Of a DNA stretch of 64,000 nt, positions 53,185-64,000 are shown piece after piece. How positions within the stretch are numbered: position 1 is the stretch's first letter; each line of letters begins with the position of its first letter. This stretch comes from Pegea sp. RAD2-039 (Eukaryota > Chordata > Thaliacea > Salpida > Salpidae), in contig JAQGEQ010000299.1 in NCBI GenBank assembly GCA_034620365.1, forward strand, positions 310,001 to 374,000, in the 5' to 3' direction. The translations under genes and the position numbers were made by a program. A model generated the notes under the pieces. That model saw only the letters and a program-made list of their open reading frames with translations. It searched no databases and had not been told where the DNA came from.

Positions 53185-53822
53185 AAGACTTTTGACTTGT
53201 GTACAGATATTTGAGTTGTCTCGAAGCAGTGGTTTTAATCGTATCACGTAATTGGTTGACGTTAGAACGCGAGAAGTTCAAGTAAAATGACGTCATAGGA
53301 TTTGCTGCTTGTTTTTATTCATTTTAACCGATTCGTTGTTAGAGTTGAGATCTAAATGAAATATTTCAACTTTTTTCAACTCTTCGATTTCAAATTCACA
53401 ATTTTTTAATAAATATTTGTCAGAAAATTGTTGTGATTTGTTCAAAGAAATTCCCTACTTGTTGTATCTCAAGAAGTTTCAAAATGTTTTTAGAATAACT
53501 CAAAAACTAATCTGGATTTTAGTGGACTTTAATTAATTACTGAAAATATAAATGAATCTAAAGTGAAAGTTTTAGGAGAAAATTTGATGAATCATATTTA
53601 TAACTTCCTAGAATTTTAAAGAAGAGTTCAAATTATAATTATTAATTTTCACATTAGCGTTTTTGACCATCAAACACAAGAGATGCTATCTAGTTAGAGA
53701 AGTTGAAGTAATCTTGTCATCTTCAAACTCAACCAAAAACTCATTTTACTTTCAACACTAAATTCTTTTATTTAATTCGAAACTGATACAAAAAAGTGTT
53801 GAGATAAAACAACATTTCCATA
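53185..53822. other. Convergent 3' flanks of PBRM1 and the NDUFA1-like gene
   Basis: Contains a TGACGTCA copy at 53288-53295 and a minus-strand AATAAA at 53767-53772, about 50 bp past the stop codon of the NDUFA1-like gene. No other feature. Confidence 0.65.
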
Positions 53823-54320
53823 TCAACAACTCTCCTGTTCTTCAGTTTGTTGTTGTCTGAAACTCTCTAGCCAGGCGACGGCTTCTTTCTGAGGTTTCCA
53901 TAATGGGTGAACCCAGTCGACCTGAATAAACCATAAGATTAAAATGTTGGTTTTTTAAAGTATCTGATATTTTCAACAAATATCTAGTTTTATTAATCAA
54001 ACAATTGAAGCTCAAACCTCATTTTTAAACATCACTAAACGTCGGTCTCGATCTGCCCATCTCTTTAAAGGATCATTTGTTTCATCATTATGTGAAATCG
54101 GTAACTACAAAAAAAGTGAATAAAAAGTTGACTTAAACATCACTACAAAGTGATAATAACAAAAATTCAACAAAATGTAGGAATCAGTAGCAGAGGTACT
54201 TACTCGAGCATCTAACCAGCCTCTATATTGGGTTCTTGGATGCATATTACAGCTAAAGACTGCGAGTGAGCAGCAAGCAAACATAAGGACAACCCCTGGT
54301 ATAGCTTCTACCCAAGTCAT
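53823..54320 (-). CDS. NDUFA1: NDUFA1-like (MWFE) subunit of respiratory complex I
   Basis: Small single-pass accessory subunit of NADH:ubiquinone oxidoreductase in the mitochondrial inner membrane. Exons: 54320-54204, 54104-54018, 53921-53823; 100 residues (human 70). The N-terminus MTWVEAIPGVVLMFACCS parallels the family start (short lead, then E, I/L, PG, then a membrane span); the middle KRWADRDRRLVMFKNE carries the conserved W..xRDRR signature. The C-terminal about 30 residues (HPLWKPQKEAVAW and a Gln/Glu tail) extend beyond the human protein. Identification rests on the first span and the RDRR motif, so it is good but not certain. A CATATTAG acceptor-like site lies 15 nt before the ATG. 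Confidence 0.75.
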
Positions 54321-57300
54321 ATTTAATATTTACAACTAATATGACAAGTCTATGGAAAATAAGTCAGTTTGGTTGTTCATATGTAGAATTTAGAAGAGAT
54401 TAACACTTTAATTATAAACAAAATAAATTAGAAACATAATATCAATAAGACTAACATGTAAATAAGATTATTTATATTATATGAATTATATTTTTTTATA
54501 TAAAATAAAACTTTTATTACAATAGAACTAAACTGTTAAAAGATTAAATATTTTACTTAATTACAGATTTTAAACAATCTTATTATAAATTAGAAAGTCA
54601 AGACATTCAAACTGAAAATATATATTTAAAAAGTTGTTAATTATATAAAAAACTTTCAACTTAAATAAATATATTGAAATAAATTAAAAAATAAATCCTT
54701 ATTTTCATATAAAACCAAGCAGAAATATTAAAGATGTTAGATAAGATTATTAAATCAGTTTTTAAAGAAGTTAAATAAAAAGAAACTTTATATTTGTAAT
54801 AAAGATATTCAAAGACATAAATATTTAAATTTAAGCTGATGAACAAAAATCAAATCAATTTTCTTAAATATCTTAAAAGGTACTTTGAAGTGAAAAATAT
54901 AAGAAATTCAAAAGTAATAAATCAACAAAAGTGATAAAAACATAATAAAAAAACAAAAAAGTAAATCTAGTTTTCGATTAAAAATAATTTAGAAAATTTG
55001 AAAGACTGAAGAGACGAACTTTATAAAATCTGATACTCATCAAAAAACAGTATTTGTTCAAAAATTTCATCTTAAAAAAACTATTTTAATTATCATAACT
55101 TATTATTATTTATTTAAAGGATATTTGAAAGTTATTATTCAGAATATTTTTAAAGTTATCATGTTTGTAAAATGAAAAGTGACATTGTATTTTGGTTATT
55201 TCGCACTTTTCTTTTAGAGAGATATTTAAAAAATATATTTTACGATTAGATGATTTTGCGAAAATAAACATTAAACATAAGCAGGCAGATAAAATATTAA
55301 CAGTTTTCGAAGTAAATAAACTAATAAATTGTAAATTAAAAACGTAAAATTTTGTTTTAAAGTCTTATATTCAGCTTGAAATTATTCTAAGTTATAAAAC
55401 TAGCTCTTAAAGATGATAGTAACAGAAGTACCAAAGTAGTGAGTTAAAATTGTTTAGTTTCTAGAGTAAAACATAAAATTTCTGTAATAATTCTAGCAAA
55501 AACTGAAATCATATAAAGGTTAAACCAAATTGTGAAATTTTTCCCTTTAATTCATATATTTGTGGCCAATAAAAGAATTCTAGCTGTTATCATTTCAAAG
55601 TTATCATTTGCAAGTACATAGACATTACTTTTGCATTTTTATACTATATATGGACATTTTTAATATTAACTTAAAACTTATATTGCGATAGCTTTATCTA
55701 TGTAATGAGTAAAAAACTATTGATAAAAGTAAACGAAATTAGTGAACGTACAAAACAACAAAGCCAAAATAACTATGATGCCAACATTACTAGAACTAGA
55801 AGATGTATTTCTAACAAAGTAGTGCTATTTGCTTCAGGTATTACACGAATTTGTATTCAAACATTTATTTTCAATCAATTTATTTCAAAGTCTTTAAAAG
55901 TTTAAAGTAAAAAATCCTTTCAATTTTTGATAAACTAAACTTCAATATTTTTTATTTTATTTTTATTTTGTAGAATTTTGGTAGCCTGCAAATTACAGAA
56001 AAATATTTTAATAACAAATTGATTAAAAACTCATACTGTGTGTAAGCTCACTTTTCTATAAAATCTAAATACTGTAGCTAAAATTTCTAAAGGTTGGTTT
56101 CTAAAGTAGATTTACATTCTTGACAAATTTGTCTTTAAAAATTTTTATCTTTTGCAAATTATAAAAGCAATTTAGTCACTTAAGCACCTTGACCTGTAAA
56201 AGCTTTGATTAGCTATGAAATTTGTGTCACAAATATTTCTAACAAATATTACTTGAAGTACCGGACAATTTTACAACTTGCAAAGCACTTCAAATTTTAT
56301 CACAAAAGTCTACTGGTTTCATTCAACATAATTTTCTTCTGAACTGAATTAGCAACTCTGATATTATCTCAAAGATGATGAAATTTGTAATTATATCTTC
56401 TTAAACGACCATTTTAGACTATGTAAGCTTACATAAGAAGCAACCAAAAGTATATCAATATTTAATACCAATATTTTATAAACTCGATTAATTGGTTAAA
56501 ACCACATATCACTATTACAATAATATTTAACTACAAAACTTGGAAAGTAGAAACCACATGGTTACTATTATTATAAACCAACAAAAAGGTATTTATCTTT
56601 GAAGGGTTCAATCTTCATTACCATACAAAGCAAACAAAATCACACCAAAAATAATTGCATCATATGCGTCTTTATAGAGCTTGTCACTAAATTAAGAAGA
56701 TTAGATCTTGTTTGACATGAGATTTGATATTTTTAATTCTAGATATTATCATAATCAGTTGTATGATTTTTAGTAACTTTTGGTTCCGTAATTAACAAAT
56801 GTAACAATTTTAATATTTAACTTTCTTTATAAAAAATAGAATAAGTGGTTCCAACTTGGTTTTAAATGTAAATCAGGAAAATATTTTATTTATTTAAACA
56901 ATATTCAATTAACTAAAAATAAAAGTAAGATACATTTTTCTTATTTCCATTTTTATCTATTTTCTTTGCTTTTTTTAGATTTTCTTTACAGCTTTGCAAA
57001 ATATTATTAAAAATAATTGTTTACTTTTACATAATATTTATTTACAGAAGCTAAATAAATATTTATTAATATAGTTTATTAGTCATCAACTAACTTGAAC
57101 TATTTTTAACTTTTTTAAACTTTAACTAGTTTTCTTTAAAATTTCAAATAATAATTTAGGTCAATATTTGGCTCACAAATTCTATTTCCTCTTATTTTTA
57201 ATTTTCAAATAATTTTTTTCAATATATTTTACTGATTACTAAATATCTTATATTTCAAATTTCATAAATTTCTGCTTAATTTGTAATTTAGAAGCGAGCT

Positions 57301-57447
57301 TTTTTGAACATTCCAAAAATGTCTTTTTACTCTTTCAAGTTTTAAAATTCTACAAAAATGTTTGAAGATAAAAAAAGAGATTCTTCGATTCCAATTAAAT
57401 TTTTGAAAATAAAATTGTTAATAAAAGTTTAAAATATTAAATTGGAA
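54321..57447. other. AT-rich intergenic stretch
   Basis: No supported exon or RNA gene. Frames at 54661-54846 and 55705-55905 are low-complexity AT-rich and have no splice or composition support. Confidence 0.6.
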
Positions 57448-58704
57448 TCACTTCAAGTTGATTCTCTCGTCCAAATCTTCATAAAACTTCTCCAACTTCT
57501 GCGAATCCAACCAGCGATGAGTAAGTAAAGACTTTAAGTTCCTCTTCTTCGGATTTCGCTGTAAAGCTGAATCCAGGAAGTCGAAGAACGATAAAGACAT
57601 CACAACGGAGATCTTCAACTTCAAAAAACTTTCAAAATCTTTCAGGAGGTTTAATTGACCCTCAAACGGATTCATCCTCATATATGTTTCTAGGATACAC
57701 ACCCCAGCGCTCCAGATGTCATCTTCCGGCTTAGAAACGATCTTCTTCTTCCTCGTGAAAGTAGAGATCACTTCGGGAGGTTGATATGACAACAAACGCG
57801 AATCCACAACCCCTTCATTCGGCTCCAATGATCCCACTACTAATCCGACATCTTTAAGACACACAATCGGATCTGCGTTATACGTCATTACCGCCACGCT
57901 AAACGGACTCAAGTTGCCATGACAAATATTTCGTAGATGCAGATATCGAAGTCCGAGGAGGATTTGGAAGCAAATGAATCTTTGTGATCGCTCGGGGATG
58001 TAATCCTGATGGAAGATCAAGTCCATCAAAGTTCTTTGAGAAGTGACAGGGAGCGAGATGAAGATGTCATCCCCTAATGAGGAGCATCGCAACATCCGGA
58101 TGAAGAGCTTCGAGTCGAGATTCAAATCAATTATTTTATTCAAATTTTTCGCGATTTTTTTCGCTGATTTTTTGTCACTAGCTGTCGCTGTTTGAACGTC
58201 ACACGGCGTCATAGAGACGAGCGAGAAGCCGCGAAAGGTTTTGTGGTTCAGGGACTTACGTATGAGGACGCTGTCATCAAAGACATGGACACAATGGAAG
58301 TGTGTGGGTGGCAAATTATTTTGATAGTCAGGACTGATCACAATTTTGTAGATTTTCTTCTTCACGTTGCCAATAGCAACGACATGAATCCGTTTGAGGG
58401 CATAAGGGGAACAATTGAGCATCTCGCGTCCATCAAGGAAGGCTTTAGTTTCCCCATTTTTGAAGAGGAGCACATTGTGTCCTAAATCAGAAATATCAGT
58501 CCTCCTAATCTCTAAGAAACCAGATTCGTCTTTTCTACCGTCCTTGTTATTTATTATATTAATGACGTGACTTTTCTGCTCATTGAGGAGTTTTACAAAC
58601 GTATAAGGTGCTTTTAAGGGATAAAGAACGCCCCAAAAGTCTAACTCTGTTTTTATAACTCCTCTTCGTAGTCTAATTTCTGCCTTATTTGATTTTTTGT
58701 TCAT
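57448..58704 (-). CDS. Intronless FHA-pseudokinase, CHK2-like
   Basis: Single uninterrupted 418-codon frame, far less AT-rich than its flanks. Residues about 180-415 are a kinase fold: FICFQILLGLRYLHLRNI, then CHGNLSPFS where active kinases have HRDLKPEN (catalytic Asp replaced by Asn, Lys by Ser), KDVG for DFG, YQPPEV for APE, and DIWSAGVCILE. No glycine-rich loop is evident. Residues about 20-125 (LDFWGVLYPLKAP, LLFKNGETKAFLDGRE) resemble an FHA domain in the position and style of CHK2, and the end (LLTHRWLDSQKLEKFYEDL) resembles the end of the CHK2 kinase domain. It is therefore probably a retroposed, catalytically dead CHK2 relative; kinase homology is secure, CHK2 descent is inference. 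An acceptor-like CAG lies about 10 nt before the ATG, as in neighbouring genes. Long intact coding argues for constraint rather than a pseudogene. Confidence 0.85.
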   Translation of the reverse strand: MNKKSNKAEIRLRRGVIKTELDFWGVLYPLKAPYTFVKLLNEQKSHVINIINNKDGRKDESGFLEIRRTDISDLGHNVLLFKNGETKAFLDGREMLNCSPYALKRIHVVAIGNVKKKIYKIVISPDYQNNLPPTHFHCVHVFDDSVLIRKSLNHKTFRGFSLVSMTPCDVQTATASDKKSAKKIAKNLNKIIDLNLDSKLFIRMLRCSSLGDDIFISLPVTSQRTLMDLIFHQDYIPERSQRFICFQILLGLRYLHLRNICHGNLSPFSVAVMTYNADPIVCLKDVGLVVGSLEPNEGVVDSRLLSYQPPEVISTFTRKKKIVSKPEDDIWSAGVCILETYMRMNPFEGQLNLLKDFESFLKLKISVVMSLSFFDFLDSALQRNPKKRNLKSLLTHRWLDSQKLEKFYEDLDERINLK

Positions 58705-61700
58705 CTTTCAAATACTGATCAAGAATTGATGAAAATTACTTCAAATTTTATTTGTCTTGTAAATAAATTTAAAGTTAAAATGGTTAAAAAGATGAACTAG
58801 AAACCCTTTTTTAGGATTTTTAACTAAAATATTTTCAAATCTTTTCTAGTTTTAATGAAGAAATATTTAAAACATTCAATATTCGAGCTTCAATAAGTCA
58901 ATTTAACGTTTAGAGTTACAAATAAGTGAACAAATGCCTGAGGAGGTATCTAAGATTTAGAGAAGATACCAAAGATGCTTTTTAACATCTCAACTTAATT
59001 TGATTCTTAGATTAAACGGCTTTCGTTAAAATACTTTAAAAAATAACAATTTAAAATACCGTGGGAGTTTTTTCAGATAGAAATTAGTGAAAAATAAATT
59101 AAGAACTTTTATAAAATTGGTGAGATATTTAAGTATGATAATATTTTCAAGTAATTGTGGGTGAGCTTAGAAGAAAATTTTAATTTTTAATCCTATTAGA
59201 GGTCTGGTTTAAAGAGTTATTAATTTTTGAAGCACTTAGCATAACTTTCAATGCTTTTATTAAAATATTTATTGTTTATTTCAAAACAAAAAATAACAAA
59301 TATTATTTGAAAACTTAATATAAAAAACAACATTTTTATTCCTTGTTAAATAAAAGGTAACATTTGTTGTAAGAAATATTTTCATTGTTTACAGTTCAAT
59401 CTCTTTCAACTAAAAATTCAAAGACTTTTTTACGCAAATTTATTGTTAACATTCAATTAAATCGTTATATAGGTCAGACTTACATGAAAAATATCCATAC
59501 CCAATAATTAAGATAAAAACAAAGAAAGTTATTCATTGATAAATTGGAGTATCATTAAACTTCGCTCTTTTTGAGGGATCTATAAGTTGCTGCTTCAAAA
59601 CTAATTCATCCTTATTCAATAAATGTTAAAGACATAATAACCCAGTAAAGAAGAGCTTTTCGGATCTGTATTTTTTTGCAAATAGCAAATATTCTATTAT
59701 TACAAGATTTGTTGCTAAAATGAAAAAGCTTTCTTATATTATTTTTACCGCAATCTGTTTAAGAAGTTTTAGTATTCACATAGAAAATGTTATAATCTGA
59801 AGTATAATTCTAAATGTTATCACAAGTTTTAATCGTGAGAAATTTTCTTTGATAACTTGTATTTGAGAAACTAAATTCAAATCAGTAATTCCTCAACAGC
59901 TCAATATTATCATTTCCTATTCTCTATCACACGCTTGCTGAACATTTTTCTAGGGATTGTGGTCAGTAAGCATCTTGTTTTATATCGTATACTTTAATGC
60001 GTTTAGCGAAAAGCCCTTTTAGCAGTTTAGCTTTAAGGTGCAAAGACTACCCTCTTTCTCTCTTTCTTAAAAAATATCTTTCTCATGGATTACTTGGTAT
60101 TTGCTTTTTTAGGTGAGAAAACTAGTATTTTTTATTTTATCTTTAAATTTAGGTATTTTTAGTAAAGTTTATGAAGAAACAAGTAATTTTACAGTAATCT
60201 ATTTCACACTTTCTTATAAATGATTATCCATAACCTTCTTTACAATAGACTTGCCTGTTAGCTTAATAAGCATGCAAGCATTATGACTGCAACTGACTAT
60301 TTGATTATCAAATAATAAATTATAGATTATAAGTAGTATTTAAAAAATAATAATTTTTAGATATTTTAGCCTTAAAATTATAGTTGTTTATTATTCAAAA
60401 TAATTAATAATAAGTTTCCTAAAAGGATTATTCATGACGCCTTTAGGCTTACAAAAGAAGAGAAACAAAGTTTTGAATTGCGTTCATTTAAAAGATCAGA
60501 TTGAAGCAGATACCAAATAATGAAACAGCCATTTTAGTTAACATTTGATCATTTATCTCTGTTAGCTGTTAAAGTAAAACCTTAAAGCTTCTGTAAAACA
60601 AGTTTTATCTCTTTGTCAAGTACTTGCTTTGTAAGTTATTACAACAAAAGGAAATGCTATCTACGATAACACATCAAATTTTCTACTGATTTAAAAAAAA
60701 AGGATAACATCACTTTCATACTGAATAAATTTATAAGACTGAAAAATATATTTTTTATTCGGTGGTAATTACACTAAATTATTTTTCTAAATTCTCTGAA
60801 GCTAAACTCTAAGTCTTGATTGTTTAAATTTTGTTTTTTCGATTTTGTTCTAAATTTATAGGTTTTCTTTACAATAAGTTTGAAATGATTTTGTAATTTT
60901 TGTTAAATTATGAAATAAATAAAGTTGTTAAACTTTACATTGGCAAATATTTTAGTTTTTTTTATGTAACTTTTAAATTACTTCATAAAACAAACTAAAC
61001 ATTTGGTAACGTTTAATAACGATTAAAAAATTGTCAAAAAGCAACTATTTGTGACTTTCTATAAGATCTTAATTTGAACATTTTAGAAGAAAAACTTTTA
61101 ATTGCTGCTTAAAATCAAATAACTTTTACTTGTATTAATTCTAAATTAAAACTAAATTAAAATTCTTTAAAAGTTGAAACTTAATGAACGAATAAAAATA
61201 AAAATAGATAAAAATGAAAGCAAAAGTAAATTAACTTTTCAATTTGAAACATTAAAATTTGAAAGCGCAAATTTGTAATTGTTTTTAAGCTGTTATAAAC
61301 CTTATTTATTGGTTTGCTGCTAAACATTTTACAATGTTTCCAAGTTTGCTCATTAGAAAATTTTTTATCAAAATTACGTTTCTTCTATGATTGAAATAAA
61401 ATCAGCTGGTTTCGAAAATTATTACATGAATAAAATTTCAGACTGTAAATCGTGTTTAGCTTTTAAGAATTTTTGTATTTAAAAAGTAAAATTGTTAATT
61501 TTGAAAATTGAATTGAAATTTATATAATTATAAATATCCTTACCATTCAGAAGTTTACAAATTTGTAGATTTTTTTTCACGAAAAAAGTAAACATTAAAT
61601 TCTTAAAAATTTTGTTTATAATAAATTATTTCACTTTTTGTTACAAAAAACTTTCAGCTTTTATAGTTGAAAGTATAAATGAAAAAAATACAAATTAGTT

Positions 61701-61948
61701 TAAATATAAAAATGTTGTTGGATGAAATAACAATTTGTATTTTAAAAAAAAAAAAAAAATTAATGTTGAAGCATTTAAAAAAATAGCAAAATTTTTTCAC
61801 ACAAAATTAACTTTTATTGTTTTGAAACATTTAATAATTAAATTTACACAAATTGTACGATTAAAAGTAGATTTAATTTGATGAATATTTACTAAAAAGT
61901 TTTGAGAAACACTCGATTTAATTTCTTTTATAAATTTGCGAGATCTTC
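58705..61948. other. AT-rich gene-free stretch
   Basis: No supported feature in about 3.2 kb. A homopolymer A run sits near 61745. A somewhat less AT-rich patch lies at 59930-60060 without a coding frame. Confidence 0.6.
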
Positions 61949-62768
61949 TTATGATGGCTTTAAGGTTATCAACTCTTTGAGATTAACTTTCACAATCTTC
62001 TTCTTTGTGTCTGAAAAAAGCGAAGATTAGAGATTCATGATTCGTCTTTTAGTGTTCATCCTTAGACAAGAGTTTCATTTAGATTTTGTCAATTGTATTA
62101 AGAGTCATATTAAATCTATTATTAGAAATGAATTCATTTAATTTATTAAAGATTAAAAACAAAAGCAGAAATTGTTATTGACCATTATATGCTTTTGTGG
62201 ATAATTTTGATTAATTGAAGTTCTTTTTATTCACCTCAATTTACAATCAGGTGTTTAACCGCTTTAAGCTGATTTCACTTTTTCAACAAACAGAATATGA
62301 ACAACTACCGCTACCTGCTTTAGCCGGAATTGCTTAACCAAAATCAATCAAGCATGACGTGAGTACTAGCCTCAGGCGTAAGCAAAAATGGAATCGAAAA
62401 TGGGTTTGATTGGAATCTAAATTCAAATTATCAATTTAATTTTCTTATCGTAATCACCATCATAAAAACAAATCACCTTTTTATTAATAGAAAATTATTA
62501 ATTGATTAATTTTTCCTTTTTTATTGTATTTTGTGGTTTAAACATAACAATTTAAAAAAATGACTTTTGCAATAATTTTGACAACTTTAAGTCAAAACTT
62601 TATAATTTTAAATTCATTTTAAATATTTAACGTTTGATCTTGTTCTTCTTGAACTAATTTACGAGCTTAATAAAGAATTAAAGATCTAATTTTACGCAGA
62701 CAGCAGTTTCTCCATAATCCAGTCGATGTAATAAAACCAGGTATTGACCTAGCTTCTTAGTTTCATAA
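61949..62768 (-). other. Two possible exons of an unknown minus-strand gene
   Basis: 62768-62696 is bounded by a T-rich acceptor (CTTAAATAG) and a GTAAAA donor and encodes 24 residues including KKLGQYLVLLHRLDYGETAV. 62010-61949 follows a strong acceptor (TTTTTTCAG) and ends in TAA, encoding KKKIVKVNLKELITLKPS in one frame. The phases of the two do not join directly (the joint would instead read a short TQRRRL ending), so at least one boundary or an intermediate exon is missing. The family is not recognised. Confidence 0.2.
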
Positions 62769-64000
62769 CTATTTAAGAGAATAAAAAAAATGATTGATCA
62801 ATAATTTATCTTGATTGCTATTATTTATATTACAAGAATATTTAATTGAGTTTTATAAAGTTGCTTATATAAGTATTTTAAATATTCAAAAGCGTAGAAC
62901 TCTCCATCTATTTAGTTCAAACTTTATTAGCAATTAATTACAACGGGTGTAATAAAACAAAATATTTTATATCATCTGTAGACGTACTTGCTAAAATTAA
63001 TTACTTTAAGTCAAATATTAAGTAACATTTTTATTAATATAAAAAATTTGCATTTACAATAATAGGGTTTTATTATTTTGTTGTTTTTTGAAACTAACTT
63101 TATTTATCTATTGTATTAAAAGTCAAACTGTTTTAACTTGCTTTTTTTGTACTTACACCTGTTTTATACAGAACTTTTTCCACCTGTCAACTTGTAACAA
63201 GTGGTTTAATAAATCTGATAATTTTTTGCTGAGTAGAAATAAGTTAATCTTGTAATTTTATTGATTTAAAAAATTCAGAAATTTTCAGTTACTGTGATAA
63301 ATGAGTTGAAACTAAAATGGAAATAAATTTTCTGTGAAATTTTGTTTTCAAGTTTTTTAATTACTTTAAATCAAGTAAAGTTTGAAAGTTCAAATGTTAG
63401 TTAACTAGATAGATAATGTTAAAATTTGAAATTATTATTTATAGATATTTTGAAGATTATTAAACTTTAAAAATTATTTTCAAAATAGTCTTTTAACTTT
63501 TAATTGAGCTCTTTAAGAAGTCTTTAGAAGACATAGCAATTTAATTGACTAATTTAGATGGTATTTGCTAAGTTTTATATAAAATATTGAATAAAAAACT
63601 ATTCATTGAAAAATATTCAGCAAACAAACTTTTGTTGCAACAGATACTACTTAAAAACTAAATTTTTAAAATAATTTATCGTAATATCCGAAAAATTAAA
63701 ATTTTAAAGCATATAATTTTAATATAGGAAAAAAATTGAATTAATTTTTCTTTAATTGATTTGAAGTAAATTATTTGAAATTTACTTTTAGCAAAATTAA
63801 ATTTTTTTGACCAAAAATATTCTGAAATTTTATTTATTTTAAATTCCTTAAAAACAAGTTTTAATTTTAAAGTCTTTTTTTATCTTTTCTTTATTTTTAA
63901 TATTTTTTAGACTACATTAAAAAAATACAGTCTGTAATTTTACAAGCTTCATCTTAAGTGACTAAAAAATTAAAAGAATGAAATAAGAAAGCAAAAAATT
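62769..64000. other. AT-rich stretch to window end
   Basis: Nothing recognised. Confidence 0.6.

Noticed and set aside
58192-58485. 97-codon plus-strand frame
   Set aside because: Antisense shadow of the CHK2-like kinase frame; it has no independent support.

Overview
The window is animal nuclear DNA. It is strongly AT-rich, with spliced genes made of short exons (often 50-300 bp), mostly small introns with GT-AG ends, and long AT-rich stretches without genes. The gene set (polybromo with five clear bromodomains plus one degenerate, two BAH domains and an HMG box; SUN protein; MOSPD; UCKL1; multi-exon FMO) is metazoan, and the FMO and PBLD proteins read much like deuterostome ones. Tight head-to-tail gene pairs and 3' splice sites just upstream of many start codons suggest spliced-leader trans-splicing. 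Together these would fit a tunicate, but that is a low-confidence inference; no species-diagnostic sequence was recognised.

Layout. 1-3.2 kb: AT-rich DNA with a LINE 3' end and a SINE-like repeat. 3.7-8.7 kb (minus): MOSPD1-like gene followed after 60 bp by a SUN-domain gene, a candidate operon. 10.2-11.8 kb (minus): PBLD (PhzF fold). 13.4-16.9 kb (minus): a ~100-residue unknown protein gene closely followed by SMU1, a second candidate operon. 19.7-22.7 kb (minus): FMO. 25.1-27.2 kb (plus): an unrecognised 13-exon gene. 29.1-31.8 kb (minus): UCKL1. 36.3-40.0 kb (minus): ATG4, with a 20-bp minisatellite in one intron. 43-46 kb: a tRNA-Ser-like SINE and a second LINE 3' end. 46.4-53.2 kb (plus): PBRM1 in 34 exons, convergent with an NDUFA1-like gene (53.8-54.3 kb, minus). 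57.4-58.7 kb (minus): an intronless gene for an apparent FHA-pseudokinase related to CHK2. 58.7-64 kb: almost empty.

I rebuilt exon structures by hand from splice sites, reading phase and remembered family sequences. In every gene called complete the exon lengths add up to whole codons. The genes share no single pathway; they are housekeeping functions: nuclear envelope (SUN), chromatin remodelling (PBRM1), splicing (SMU1), pyrimidine salvage (UCKL1), autophagy (ATG4), respiration (NDUFA1) and redox metabolism (FMO).

The strongest unexplained signal is the palindrome TGACGTCA. I count 29 exact copies in about 6.3 kb across PBRM1, in introns and in codons, and 8 more in or beside other genes, with none noticed in the gene deserts. 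The second is the intact, intronless, catalytically dead CHK2-like kinase.
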